From NCBI GenBank assembly GCA_039621445.1, contig CP154954.1, forward strand, positions 2,604,001 to 2,668,000: a DNA stretch of 64,000 bases, written 5' to 3'. The notes under the pieces are model-generated. The model did not search any database. It was not told the DNA's origin and saw nothing but the letters and a program-made list of their open reading frames with translations. Position numbers and translations under genes: made by a program. How positions within the stretch are numbered: the stretch's first letter is position 1; each line of letters opens with the position of its first letter. Source of the stretch: Euglena gracilis (taxonomy: Eukaryota > Euglenida > Euglenophyceae > Euglenales). This document shows, piece by piece, positions 40,911 to 49,800 of this stretch.

Positions 40911-42155
40911 TCACTCCCACCATCCCTGGTGGTGGAGCAGGCGGTCCTTCCGCCTCTTTCGCTTCTCCGTCTCCGTCAGCGGCCTCATCTCCGACAGCGC
41001 ATCCCAGTGTCGAACTCGGGCTTCTCGCTCGTACCGCACGGCCAGTCGTCGAGACTCCGCTATGGACTCGTCCACTGCTGCCGGCGGAGCCTCCGCCCTC
41101 GGCGACGATGCACTGCTTCCAGCTGGTCCTTCGGAGATGTCCTGGCCACCCCGATTGGGCTGGCTGCCACTTATCCCACAGTGGCATCCCAGATCAGCCC
41201 AGCAAAACCCATCACACTTCCGTCCTTCCCCAGGCGGGATTCCAATCACCGCCAGGACAGAGAACTCAGGGACCCCCGCGGCCGAAGCACAGCTGGGGGT
41301 TTGGATCTCCATCGGTACATCACCCAAATTGGAGAACTCAGGGACCCCAGCGGCCGCAGCACGGCTGGCGGTTTGGATCTCCATTGCCCCAACGGCCGGA
41401 GCACTGTTGGGGTCTGCAGCCGCATGCCCAATGCCGTCATCCTCGATGTCAGCATTCCCAATGCCGTCATCCACGATGTCGGCATGCCCCATGTCGTCAT
41501 CCCCAATGTCGTCATGCGAAATGCTGCGCGTCCCCACAGCGGCCGAAGCTCTGCTGGGGGACCCTCTCTCGGCGGCTGAAGCACAGCCGGCTTTCTGAGT
41601 GGCCAAACCCTGAGTGGTTGTACAGGACCGGGTTGTGCCTCCATCATGTCCAACTTCAGCATGCATGGCCAGGGCATCATCCACCACCCGCCCTGACCTG
41701 GCCGTCGCTGCATGCACATCTCCGTCATCTGCATCTCCAGTCAGGCCAGCCCCACGATGCACTCCATGTCCATGTGGGCCATCTGCAGCCTGCACCCCAT
41801 GTGCACCTGAGGCACATGCAGCAGCATGCACCCCATGTGCATCTGCGGCATCTGAAGCATGCACCCCATGTGCATCTGTGGCATGGCCCAAATGACTGGA
41901 ATGTACATCTTGAACATGTTGACCATGTCCAGCTCCAGGATGTACCACTGGTGCATGCACCAATCCAGCATGCTCCACTGTGTCATCCGTCGGGTCGTCA
42001 CAGGTGAGTTGATTGTGAAACAGGGGCGGCGCCGGGGTGGGGGCTCTCTTCGCAATCCACACCTTTTCTGCCGCCCGACCCCGGGCCCCCTGTTTGGCTG
42101 GCTTCGGCTTTGCCTTGGGTTTTGCCTTTGCCTTGGGCTTCGCCTTCCTACCCAT
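40911..42155 (-). CDS. Repetitive Ala/Asp/His-rich protein with Lys-rich N-terminus
   Basis: A 414-residue open frame. Residues 1-47 are basic (KPKAKAKPKAKPKPAK repeats, then RAAEKVWIAKRAPTPAPP) and come entirely from the 358-bp duplicated segment. Residues ~75-130 are HGVHA-type repeats. Residues ~220-260 are acidic DDGIGHAD-type repeats. Residues ~265-300 repeat a block with GVPEFS and MEIQT. The C-terminus (~360-414) is charged and helix-like (RRLAVRYEREARVRHWDALSE, TEKRKRRKDR). I recognise no family. A Lys/Pro/Ala N-terminus is seen in some chromatin-binding proteins; that is only analogy. It may be a host gene or a captured segment. An acceptor-like site lies about 115 bases upstream of the ATG, so further exons are possible. 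Confidence 0.45.
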   Translation of the reverse strand: MGRKAKPKAKAKPKAKPKPAKQGARGRAAEKVWIAKRAPTPAPPLFHNQLTCDDPTDDTVEHAGLVHAPVVHPGAGHGQHVQDVHSSHLGHATDAHGVHASDAADAHGVHAAACASGAHGVQAADGPHGHGVHRGAGLTGDADDGDVHAATARSGRVVDDALAMHAEVGHDGGTTRSCTTTQGLATQKAGCASAAERGSPSRASAAVGTRSISHDDIGDDDMGHADIVDDGIGNADIEDDGIGHAAADPNSAPAVGAMEIQTASRAAAAGVPEFSNLGDVPMEIQTPSCASAAGVPEFSVLAVIGIPPGEGRKCDGFCWADLGCHCGISGSQPNRGGQDISEGPAGSSASSPRAEAPPAAVDESIAESRRLAVRYEREARVRHWDALSEMRPLTETEKRKRRKDRLLHHQGWWE

Positions 42156-42372
42156 TGGCAGGCAAATTCCGCTTCAAATTTCCAAACTTCAACCACAGCA
42201 CAAAACTCAAATCTCTCAGTCTTCAATCAATCCCATGGTCCGCAGATATCCCAGAAGGCCACAACCCATGGGCCCAGCAATCAACTCATGAGGTTTGACT
42301 GAACAGAAAAAACAGAAATTTTAATGTGCAGCGCGCGCGCTCAGTCCTAATTCAGGCTTCAGGCTGCGCACA
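42015..42372 (-). repeat. 358-bp segmental duplication, copy 2
   Basis: Partner of 38,636-38,993. Here the 47-residue peptide continues in frame into the 414-residue protein. Just past the shared edge the plus strand reads 'tcacaggtgagttgatt'. Confidence 0.9.
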
Positions 42373-42904
42373 AAGTGAGGTGAGGAACCGACAGTCTGAT
42401 CCGTAGCCGCCGGGTGTGTACGAACTTTGACCGTTTTCACCCGCCTTGCCTTTTCACCTTGGGTGCAGCCCCAGTAATCTGGTGCCCAAGGCTGGGTGAG
42501 GGCCGTCGCCCCCCTACCACCACCAGGCCATGTACCCCCATGGTATAGCGAACGCCACTGCAAGTGGCTGGCCTAGCGGGGGCTCTGGCCCCTTTTGGTT
42601 GGCACCAGAGTGTGGCGCACCGGTTTCAGGGATCACTGTCGACTGGGTCACTGGCTGGTCACCTAAACACAGGGAGGTCGCCGCGAAGGCACCTACGCAT
42701 GGTGGCTCGATGTACAGTCAGGCCCATGTGAGCCCCTGCAGAAACAGTTGAAGCGCCTGGGGGCGAGCACAGCCTCGGGACAAAGACGATCCATGAAAAG
42801 TGGTGAGCCCGTGGCCCGAGGGTGACGCGGCAGGAGGAGGATGGGTGCCAGCACCCCACAAGCGTAAACCTTGGCCATGGACGAGCCCATCTCCACACCG
42901 CCAC
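42373..42904. other. Stretch without a supported gene
   Basis: GC-rich DNA with open frames on the minus strand (for example 42,659-43,021) but no recognisable product. It may be upstream exon or untranslated sequence of the 414-residue protein. Confidence 0.35.
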
Positions 42905-43250
42905 GGCATTGGTGTAGAAACTGGGGAGGCAAGGGGTGGCGGCCCCCCCAAGATTTTTTTTGCCCCCCAAAAATTTTTGACTCAAAATTTTTCGGCCTCC
43001 CCCAAAAAAGTTACCCTCCAAAAAAAAATTTGCGGTTTGTGAAAAAATTCTTTAAGAACCTGTCATTGAACTTTTAGGTGTTTTTGCTGTTGGAAATCGC
43101 TACCGTCTCGTCGCCCTTTGGGCGGCCAAACAAGACCAAAACTCATGGGTTGGAGGGGAAATAAGTCTTCGATTGTTCAATTTGGGGTTGTTCTTTGCAA
43201 GGTTGACGGCTTTTTCTTTGAAACAGAAAAAACATGTTTTTTTTTTAGGG
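42905..43250 (+). repeat. Dispersed repeat family with GGCGGCCCCCCC-AAGATTTT start, copy 3
   Basis: 'ggtgtagaaactgggg', 'ggcggcccccccaagatttt', 'tcattgaactttt', 'tttttgctgttgg', stem-loop, 'actcatgggt', 'ttcaatttggggttgtt', 'tttgcaa'. The order matches 34,080-34,390 throughout. Confidence 0.7.
43101..43127 (+). other. Stem-loop motif 8
   Basis: 'accgtctc' followed by GTCGCCC-TTTG-GGCGGC. One stem base has changed from motif 1 (C to T, leaving a T-G wobble), and the loop is TTTG. Confidence 0.7.
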
Positions 43251-43258
43251 GGAGCACG

Positions 43259-43295
43259 CCGTCGGCCAGCCGTCGGCCAGCCGTCGGCCAGCCGT
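43259..43295 (+). repeat. 11-bp tandem repeat CCGTCGGCCAG
   Basis: Three perfect copies and the start of a fourth. No coding context. Confidence 0.9.
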
Positions 43296-43585
43296 GTGAC
43301 TCACAGGAAAATGACCCGAGCCACAGCCTTGCAATGCAGAAGCAATTTCGCCGTCAATCTCCCCTCATGTTCATCGTTGGTGGAGGCTGCATTTTTGCCC
43401 ATTTGTGTCAATATTTAGCCAATTTTTTGTCAATTTTGCCAACTTTAGACTTTTTTTTTACCAATTCTGGTCATTTCGGCCTATTTTTGGTCATTCTCTA
43501 GTCATTGTGAGGATTTTTGTCAACAAATTATTCGAATGACTAAAAGTTGCTCAATGGGTGTCCCATTTTCAACGAACGGGCAAAA

Positions 43586-43676
43586 ATTCACCTACCCCCT
43601 ATTTGGCTAATGGCCGGGCTCCTTCAGACCCCCAATTAGCCAATTAGGGGGGGGGGACAATTAGGGGGGGGGGGCT
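43586..43676. repeat. Keyword repeat: CCAATTAGCCAATTAGGGGG, copy 1
   Basis: 'tatttggctaatgg' followed by 'cccccaattagccaattagg', a G run and 'acaattagggg'. Self-complementary words allow folding. The second copy is at 44,325-44,415. Confidence 0.7.
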
Positions 43677-43865
43677 CGAGGACCCCGACCCCATAATTTT
43701 TGACATGTGCAAAATTGGTCGATTTTTTGTGCATTTTTGGATTGGTCATGACTTTTTCTTATCCGGCAATTTTTAACATTTTCGAAACGGACGTTTTTGG
43801 AGGTTTTCTGAGCCCTTGCCGAAATTGGCCAAAGTTGGCCAAGGGAACGTCCATTGGCCTATTGG

Positions 43866-44315
43866 CAAGGCTGCATAGAGGTAGAGGGATAGAGGTAGAG
43901 GTAGAGGTAGAGGTAGAGGTAGAGGTAGAGGTAGAGGTTTTCCAACCTCCTCTATCCCTCTATGTCACCTCTATGTCAAAAACCAAAGGAAAATGGCCTT
44001 GATAAAGGAATTTTTTTGCAAGCAAAGGGGAAATGCATGAAAAGCTTCAGAATTGTTCAATGTGGTCACATAACTGCACCAATAAATTTCAAAACCACCA
44101 ACCCACATATTGTTTCTCATCCCCTCGCCGTTTTGTATGTGTTTTCATGCATAATTGCCATTTTCCGAGCATATGGGGTGTTTTATGACCCCATTTGAGG
44201 CCATTTTGGTCCATTTTAAGGACATAGAGGTGACATAGAGGTAGAGGTAGAGGTAGAGGTGGTTGACATAGAGGTAGAGGCCTTTGACCTCTACCTCTAC
44301 CTCTATGCAGCCCTG
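43866..44315. mobile_element. 450-bp hAT-like element with GAGGTA-repeat arms and 8-bp target duplication
   Basis: The left end CAAGGCTGCATAGAGG and the right end, read inverted, CAGGGCTGCATAGAGG differ at one base. CCTATTGG lies directly outside both ends (43,858-43,865 and 44,316-44,323), a perfect 8-bp duplication. Both arms carry many 'gaggta' repeats (about 43,880-43,935 and 44,222-44,310) that pair with each other. The middle is ordinary AT-rich DNA without an ORF. Ends and duplication length fit hAT; the element is non-autonomous. Confidence 0.85.
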
Positions 44316-44324
44316 CCTATTGGG

Positions 44325-44415
44325 CTAACCCCCCCCCCCCAATTGGCTGATGGACCTCCCTTAAGGACCCCCCAATTAGCCAATTAGGGGGGGGGCCAAT
44401 TAGGGGGGGGGTGAG
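44325..44415. repeat. Keyword repeat: CCAATTAGCCAATTAGGGGG, copy 2
   Basis: 'aattggctgatgg', 'ccccccaattagccaattag', G run, 'ccaattagggg'. It begins about ten bases after the transposon's target duplication. Confidence 0.7.
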
Positions 44416-44559
44416 GGTAACAATGGACAAAAAAGGGCTCAAATTTTGTGTGAAATGGTTTCAAGCGACTAAAAATTGCTCAAAGTAACTCCTCTTGTAG
44501 AATTCAAAAGATAATTCAAAATGCCGATGTACTTGAGCAAATTTCTTCCGAAACATACA

Positions 44560-44795
44560 TTTGCCACTCATGCCACCCAAAATTGTGTATTGTCCACCCG
44601 AAAATAGGAGTTTTCACCAAATTTACCCAGAATTAGGCATTTCCCAACCCAAATTTGGACACCCCCCCCCAAATTTTGGCATTTCCCGTTAAAAATTAAG
44701 AACCTTTTTGTCAATTAGGAATTTGCCACCCAAAATTGGGCACTGGCACACCAAATTTCAGTACTTTTACACCCGAAATTGGGCAATTGCCACAC
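44560..44795 (+). repeat. Degenerate ~25-35-bp repeat with core AAATTAGGAATTTGCCACCC
   Basis: Six to eight poorly conserved units, such as 'agaattaggcatttcccaac', 'caattaggaatttgccaccc' and 'gaaattgggcaattgccac'. The same core is seen at 62,866-63,030. Confidence 0.55.
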
Positions 44796-45193
44796 AAACA
44801 CGGTGGTGGGGCGAACCGAATCCACCGACCAGTGGCACAGCCTACTGGGTTTGTATGTTCGAGGGGCGGGGGCTATGTACAGATGGGCCGGGCCCATGGC
44901 GGTGAGTGCAAACCCTCGCGCGGGTGGGTGGGAAGGCAGGAAAGGGAGGCGGCGGGCTGTGTGTGAGGGAGGGGCTATGTACAAATGGCCCGGGCTGGCC
45001 AGCAGTCAAAACGGAATAACCAGGTGGCAGGTGCGATGAGGGCGAGGTACTTCATTCAGCTTGTGCCGGTGTCAGTGCCGGGGACATGCAGCGCGACTAT
45101 GGGCTTGGCTTCGTGGTGGCCGGTGCCCTTGTCCGCCGGAGATGCGGCGAGAGGCGTGCTCCGTTTGGTGAGGTGTGAGGCGGCTTGGCGTTG

Positions 45194-47496
45194 TTAGCAC
45201 AAGATATGTTTCGGGCGCAGCATCTGCACAATTTGTCGGAAGAGAGCCAGCGCCAGCAGTTGGTAGCTCTCAGCTTGACGGGAGGAGCGGATGTCGCCTT
45301 GGTCCCAAGAGGTTGTGCGCTTGACCATTCTGGTCAGTAGGGTTGCACTTTCTGGCCCCAAGCCGCCCCAAGTGCCCATCGCCAGTGTTGCGAAGGACCA
45401 TCCTCCGTTTCTACAGGGGATGTCATACTTGGCATGTTTGGCAGTCTCCTTCCTTTTGAGGAACGTCCTCCAACGTTCCCGAGTCGCAAGTCTTTCGGCG
45501 GTTTGCCATCCGTGGGCGATGGTGATGTCAACCGCAGTAGGCTTTCCATCTTGCCAGGTGGCTAGCAGCAAATCTGCCGGCCGCAGAGAGCTGTCCAGTT
45601 GATTCGGGACCGGGACCTCGCGCTGCACACTTTGACCGTTCGTTGACAGGAGATTGAACAGAGCGTCCTGAACGGCGTTGTGTCGATTCGCAAAGTTGTT
45701 GCGAATGCATCAGAGATCGTGGTCCCCGTGTTCGTCGGCAGTGGCCTGGCACCCGGCACAGGTGGAGGGAGTGTCCGCCAGTGGAAGTCCCAGCCACCAT
45801 TTCAGTCCCAGTCGGTAATCCGCCGGGTCGATGACGGTGTGCAGTGCTTCGAGCGGAGGTACCGCCATCCAGCCATGGCCCACGCCATTGACCTGTTCCA
45901 TCAACCGTGCCTGATCCCGTGGGGCTGACTTCTCAACCAGGGCATCCACAATGGCTTTCGATGATTCTTTTTGCCACCACCGTTGGGAAGTGTCGCTGCC
46001 GGATGCGCTCGCGAAGGCAGCAGGGTTTGTCAGGCGGCTGCTTTCCGGGTGACGGGCCCCAAGCGTTGAGCACAGATCGTGGGCGGCTTGTTGGCACATG
46101 CGATCGTCCCGTGCCGCGGCGTAGTCGGGGCACGCAACTTTCTTATGACCGTGCGTATGAAATTGGCACAGCGCTGCGGCACGCGCTGCTCCTTGATGGA
46201 ATGCTGGGATGCGGAGGCCACAGCCACCCAGGGAGAGCGGTATAGCGCCGCTTGGAGCCGCTGGTCCGAGCCCAGGGCCTGCCCCAAGATGTCCTCGAAG
46301 GCACCGAAGATGATTTCGCCGCAGCGAGTGACTTCACGCTGCGCTTGGTAGGAGTCCGAGGCGCGCAGGAGGTGGTTCACACGGCAGCCGTCCAGGCAGT
46401 TCCGCAAGAGGTGGTGTGCCAGCTGAGGATCGGCGACAGAGGTAACGAGGTCCGCAGCTTGCTCAATCCTCTCCATCGCTTCAGCCCAGGTGGCGCTGGT
46501 GTGGTCCGTGGAGGCGGGGAAGTCGACTGGGCTGCCTAGGACCGTGATTCCTGACCCCTCACACCAGGGTACTGTTCGCAACTGCTCCCGGTCGGGGAGG
46601 CCGCCCGAGGCCGGCCCCCAGAGGACGCACTTTGCCAGGTTCAGCTGCACCCCTGTGCGTGTACTCTCGCTGCGTAGGAAGTCGAGGCACTTCTGAAGGA
46701 CCGCTGGCTCCCCAACAAGGATGCCGTCGTCCAGGTACCAGCAAGACCACAACAGTTCCGCTTGGGTGCTGATAGCTTCCGCAATGGATTGGAGACCCAC
46801 CGCGAAGCCAATCGGTCCAAGGGGGCAGCCTTGGTGCGTGCCTCTGGTGGACGGCAAAATGCGGCCGTCGCTGAAGAGGGGAGCCGGTTGACCGTACGCA
46901 AACCGCAAGTAATTGAAGAGCGCGGGTGTGCGTGCTTCGGCCTCCCGCAGCAGGACCCCCCTGTCTAGGGAGTTGAAGGCGTTAGCCAGGTCCACTTGAA
47001 GGACCGCCCAATTCCCTTGGGGGCTCAGCTTCCTGATCAGGTTCTGGGTTGCCAGGGCGACGGCCTCAGCTGCATTGGAGACCCCCACACCTACCTGCAG
47101 CGGGCTCAGCTTGCCAACCTGATCTTTGGCGGCCCCAGTGTGCAGTAGCGCCTTGCCCACGAGGCGGCGAATGGTGTCACCCACAGCGATCGGACGTACG
47201 TCGTCATCCTTCTTCCGCAAGGGCGTAAGGTTGGCGGCGCACCACCAGGGCGCATGCTCCGTGGGGAGTAAGCCGTCCACCCAGGAGGTGGTGAGTTTTC
47301 CCAGTGCCGTGAGCAATCTGGCTCCATGGCCTGGTCTGCGGACCGCGTCTTGGAGGTGGCATGGACGTAACCCCGATGGGCCAGGCGATGAGGTCCGAGG
47401 GAACCTCAGGATGGCTTCCCGCAGGAGCTCTTCCCACCGAACTTGCTGGCCGTCAGGAAAAGGGGGTAGTCTTCGTGAGATGGTGTCCAGATTCAC
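45194..47496 (-). pseudogene. Non-LTR reverse transcriptase with C-terminal zinc motif and endonuclease core
   Basis: 47,496-~46,240 encodes the RT: SPGPSGLRP, RPIAVGDTIRRLVGK, motif A VDLANAFNSLDR (Asp near 169), THQGCPLGPIGF, catalytic WYLDDGILVG (254-257), LNLAKC and LRNCLDGCRVNHLLR. Near 46,235 the family signature LGGCGLRIP lies in a different frame, so a one-base indel separates RT from the rest. That second frame runs to CAGCQATADEHGDHDL, meets a TGA at 45,710-45,712 in the place of one residue, and resumes in frame as C-IRNNFANRHN, then RPADLLLATW...AVDITIAHG, the endonuclease-like core, to a stop at 45,194. All domains are otherwise present. The element could have been active recently in evolutionary terms. 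Confidence 0.85.
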
Positions 47497-48473
47497 GGTT
47501 TGCCTTCAGGGTGCAGCGCCTGCAGTTTGGCCCAGACAGCCGGGTCGCTGGAGCGGTGTGTCCCTTCGGTCAGGAGGACTTGAAGGGCCTTCGCTGGGGC
47601 CCCTTCGCCAACCAGTGTCCGTGCCTGCCGAAGCGTAGCGTCTGGGATGGCAGCTGGCTCGGTGCGAGCCTTTTTCGCCGCGCGGGTCTCTACGGCTACC
47701 GGTGGCAGTTTGGTGGAGTTCTGCAGTTCACTCCAAAGGGTGGTGTAATCCCCTTGCCTGAACAGCGTGACCTGCCGCCTGATCGCAGAGGAAATGTCTT
47801 CCGGCGCTTCTCTCCCCCCGCTGGGGACGGTTCGTAGGACCAATTTGGGGAAAGCCAACACTGCGAACAGGGTGTCCGCCGTTGGCCTTCCGACATATTC
47901 CAGCAAGACGTCGGACAGGGTCTCAGATACATCCCGTTGATTCGCAGCCGGCACGTGGAGCACTGTTTTTGCACGGCTTAACAGGATGTCCTGTATAGCG
48001 ACCGGCGCTGGGGGCACAATGATGCGCGGCAGAACGACGGGCCGCTGGTTATTGTTATTGCCGCCGGGGTCGATGATCATGGTGCCCGGGGTGTCGTCCG
48101 CAGGGTGAGCGAGGTCAGTGGTTTTTTCTGGTGCCGAGTTAGCCCTCGGGCTGGGCGGTGCTGCTGAACGCTTCCGACCGCCGGCCGGGGCTTGTTTCCC
48201 CTGGGGGGGACCGGGGTTGCTCTCAACGTCGCCACATGACAGGAGACTGCCGCGCCCGGTCAAGCCGAAGCCCCGTGTGTGTTCCGAGGCGCCCGGTCTG
48301 GTTGGCATCCACGTCGCGCATGGGGCGGGTGGACAGTGGGCTGGCCGCTTTGGGTGGATTGGAGAATCCACCAATGCCCATTTACCGCAGCCACCAGGAC
48401 GGTCTTGACGAATGCCGGCCCTGGCGGCTCCACCATGTCGGTGTGAGCTGATATTCGGACTCGGCGACCTCAA
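47493..48473 (-). CDS. Non-LTR element N-terminal ORF with 2A ribosome-skipping motif
   Basis: 326 residues. Residues ~76-89 read SLLSCGDVESNPGP, the D-V-E-x-N-P-G-P signature of 2A peptides, where the ribosome fails to form the Gly-Pro bond (G88/P89) and releases an upstream peptide. Residues 90-150 are Pro/Ser/Asn-rich. From ~160 a helical domain follows (RAKTVLHVPAANQRDVSE, YVGRPTADTLFAVLAFPKLVLR), ending with TLRQARTLVGEGAPAKALQVL and LQALHPEGKP. A domain like this precedes the RT in this element class. The stop TGA overlaps the next frame, which begins VNLDTISRRLPP, so the two were probably one ORF before a one-base change. 2A motifs are known in other non-LTR retrotransposons (trypanosome L1Tc, sea-urchin elements); the recognition here is by sequence. 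Confidence 0.8.
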   Translation of the reverse strand: MRSPSPNISSHRHGGAARAGIRQDRPGGCGKWALVDSPIHPKRPAHCPPAPCATWMPTRPGASEHTRGFGLTGRGSLLSCGDVESNPGPPQGKQAPAGGRKRSAAPPSPRANSAPEKTTDLAHPADDTPGTMIIDPGGNNNNQRPVVLPRIIVPPAPVAIQDILLSRAKTVLHVPAANQRDVSETLSDVLLEYVGRPTADTLFAVLAFPKLVLRTVPSGGREAPEDISSAIRRQVTLFRQGDYTTLWSELQNSTKLPPVAVETRAAKKARTEPAAIPDATLRQARTLVGEGAPAKALQVLLTEGTHRSSDPAVWAKLQALHPEGKP

Positions 48474-48910
48474 AAACCCCCCTGGGGGGCCTCGGCTCGG
48501 GGGCCATATCAGTGGGCTGTTGACGGGTCATTTTTGCGAAGAAGTTGTAATGGGCCGGAGCTGGGCCAGCAAATGGTTCCCGTACTACGGGACGGGGAGT
48601 TTCGGCATTGTCCTTTCTGGCCTCCCGCCGCATTTCGGCGCCGTTAGCCGGAGGAACCGCTTTTTTTTTCCGGGTCCGCCGCCCTCGAAAACCTCCCTTT
48701 GTGGCAGATGAGCGCTCCGCCGGGTGTCATTGTGAAGAAACTGTGATGGCCGCTGCCGGGGGGCAGTTGTTCCCGTGTGCCACGGAACCTGAAAATTCGG
48801 TCTGACCTTTTCCGGCCTCCCGCCGCAGGCGGCGGGCCGAGGTCCGCGTTTTCGGGTCCGCCGCCCTCGAAAACCCCCGTGGTGGACATCTGAGCGGGCT
48901 CCGCCCGATG
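48455..48910 (-). repeat. Tandem monomers upstream of the non-LTR ORF1
   Basis: Two full and one partial copy of a ~185-210-base unit, anchored by 'ggcctcccgccgca' (48,619 and 48,815), 'cgggtccgccgccctcgaaa' (48,671 and 48,853) and 'cgacctcaaaaacccccct' (48,467, partial). They occupy the 5' side of the minus-strand element, the place where some L1 elements carry promoter monomers. Confidence 0.65.
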
Positions 48911-49234
48911 GACAGGGCCGTTGGCTGGTATCAAAATGGCGCAGTAGCCAAGCATTTTACCAGCCACTTGAAAAAAGCCACTGGCCAGCCCCCCCCCCCC
49001 CCCGGGAGGGGTTTCGGGGGCCCCCAATGGGAAAAAACCGCCCAACGCCGCGCGCCGAGGCGGAAACGAGGGTTTTAATGTGTTTGCATGATTCTGTTCC
49101 ACAAGAATCCCAAAAATTGCCAAAAATGGGCATCTTCGGCAGGTTCTGGGGGTCCATAAAATTTTTCAGCGCTTTGTGCCGGTCTGGAACAATTTTTCAC
49201 AAGCCAGCCCCCCCGGGGGGGGGGGCAGTTGGAT

Positions 49235-49535
49235 TCCCTGGAAAACTTTGGAGCAACCCCTCCCCCAAATGTGAGCAACCGGTTGCTTATATTTGGGTTT
49301 ACGAGATCAGCTCCAGGGGTTGCTTTCATTTGGGGGTTGCATAAATTTAAAATTTGCTGATCTGTGCCGTGCTTTTTTTTTGCTGTTTTGATTTAAACCA
49401 CCTTCATATCATCCGGGCAGGGGTTGCTGATATTTGGGGGTTGCTTATATTTGGGTGTCGGCCGAAAATCGGCCAAAGAGTTGCTTAAATTTGGAGGTTT
49501 CTGGTAGCAGGGGGTTGCTTGTATTGGGGGGGGGG
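49235..49535. repeat. Keyword repeat: TTGCTTATATTTGGGGG family
   Basis: Variants of 'ggttgcttatatttggg' occur at least six times (49,281; 49,316; 49,424; 49,440; 49,471; 49,513), plus inverse 'gagcaacccctcccccaaat' at 49,251. Some copies end in G runs. Non-coding. Confidence 0.65.
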
Positions 49536-49714
49536 GTGCAGTCAAGCCCCTCCCCCCGGGGGGTACTACTAACCCCAAGCAGAATCCTGGTCTGGAAAGG
49601 GGCTCATTTGACTGCCTTTCAGAGAGAGACTCGGGCAAGTTGATGGCAGGACGACGGTGTGGGTCGGGGGATGGGATGGGATGGCAGCAAGGATACAATT
49701 CAGCCGGGCAAGCC

Positions 49715-49800
49715 CTAACTTTGCTGCCCGTCTCCGATCGCAGCCTGGGCCAGGTCGCCGATGTACGGCAGGCCAAAGGAGAGTGTTTCCCGGTGGTGGG
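49715..49800 (-). CDS. Candidate last exon of the DXD-motif gene
   Basis: Follows 'ccacgcag' and reads [20 protein letters not shown], then IGDGQQS and a stop at 49,715-49,717. It is placed in this gene by strand, composition and position only. Confidence 0.35.

Larger units (their letters stand above)
45194..48910 (-). mobile_element. Nearly full-length non-LTR retrotransposon with 2A motif
   Basis: Reads on the minus strand: tandem ~185-210-bp monomers (48,455-48,910), ORF1 with a 2A motif, RT, a zinc motif and a restriction-like endonuclease core ending at 45,194. Its breaks are few: an RT entry frame change at 47,495, a frameshift near 46,240 and one in-frame TGA at 45,710-45,712. No poly-A tail is visible below 45,194. 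It is related to, but clearly different from, the RT copies at 25-36 kb. Confidence 0.8.

Noticed and set aside
40534-41598. 354-codon plus-strand frame over the repetitive-protein gene
   Set aside because: It starts in the GGGGTCGAAAC tandem repeat and continues as Pro/Ser/Ala-rich antisense; the minus-strand frame has the shared N-terminus and internal repeats.
46590-47840. Plus-strand frames over the minus-strand RT and ORF1
   Set aside because: Complement of well-supported RT and 2A-bearing frames; no motifs of their own.
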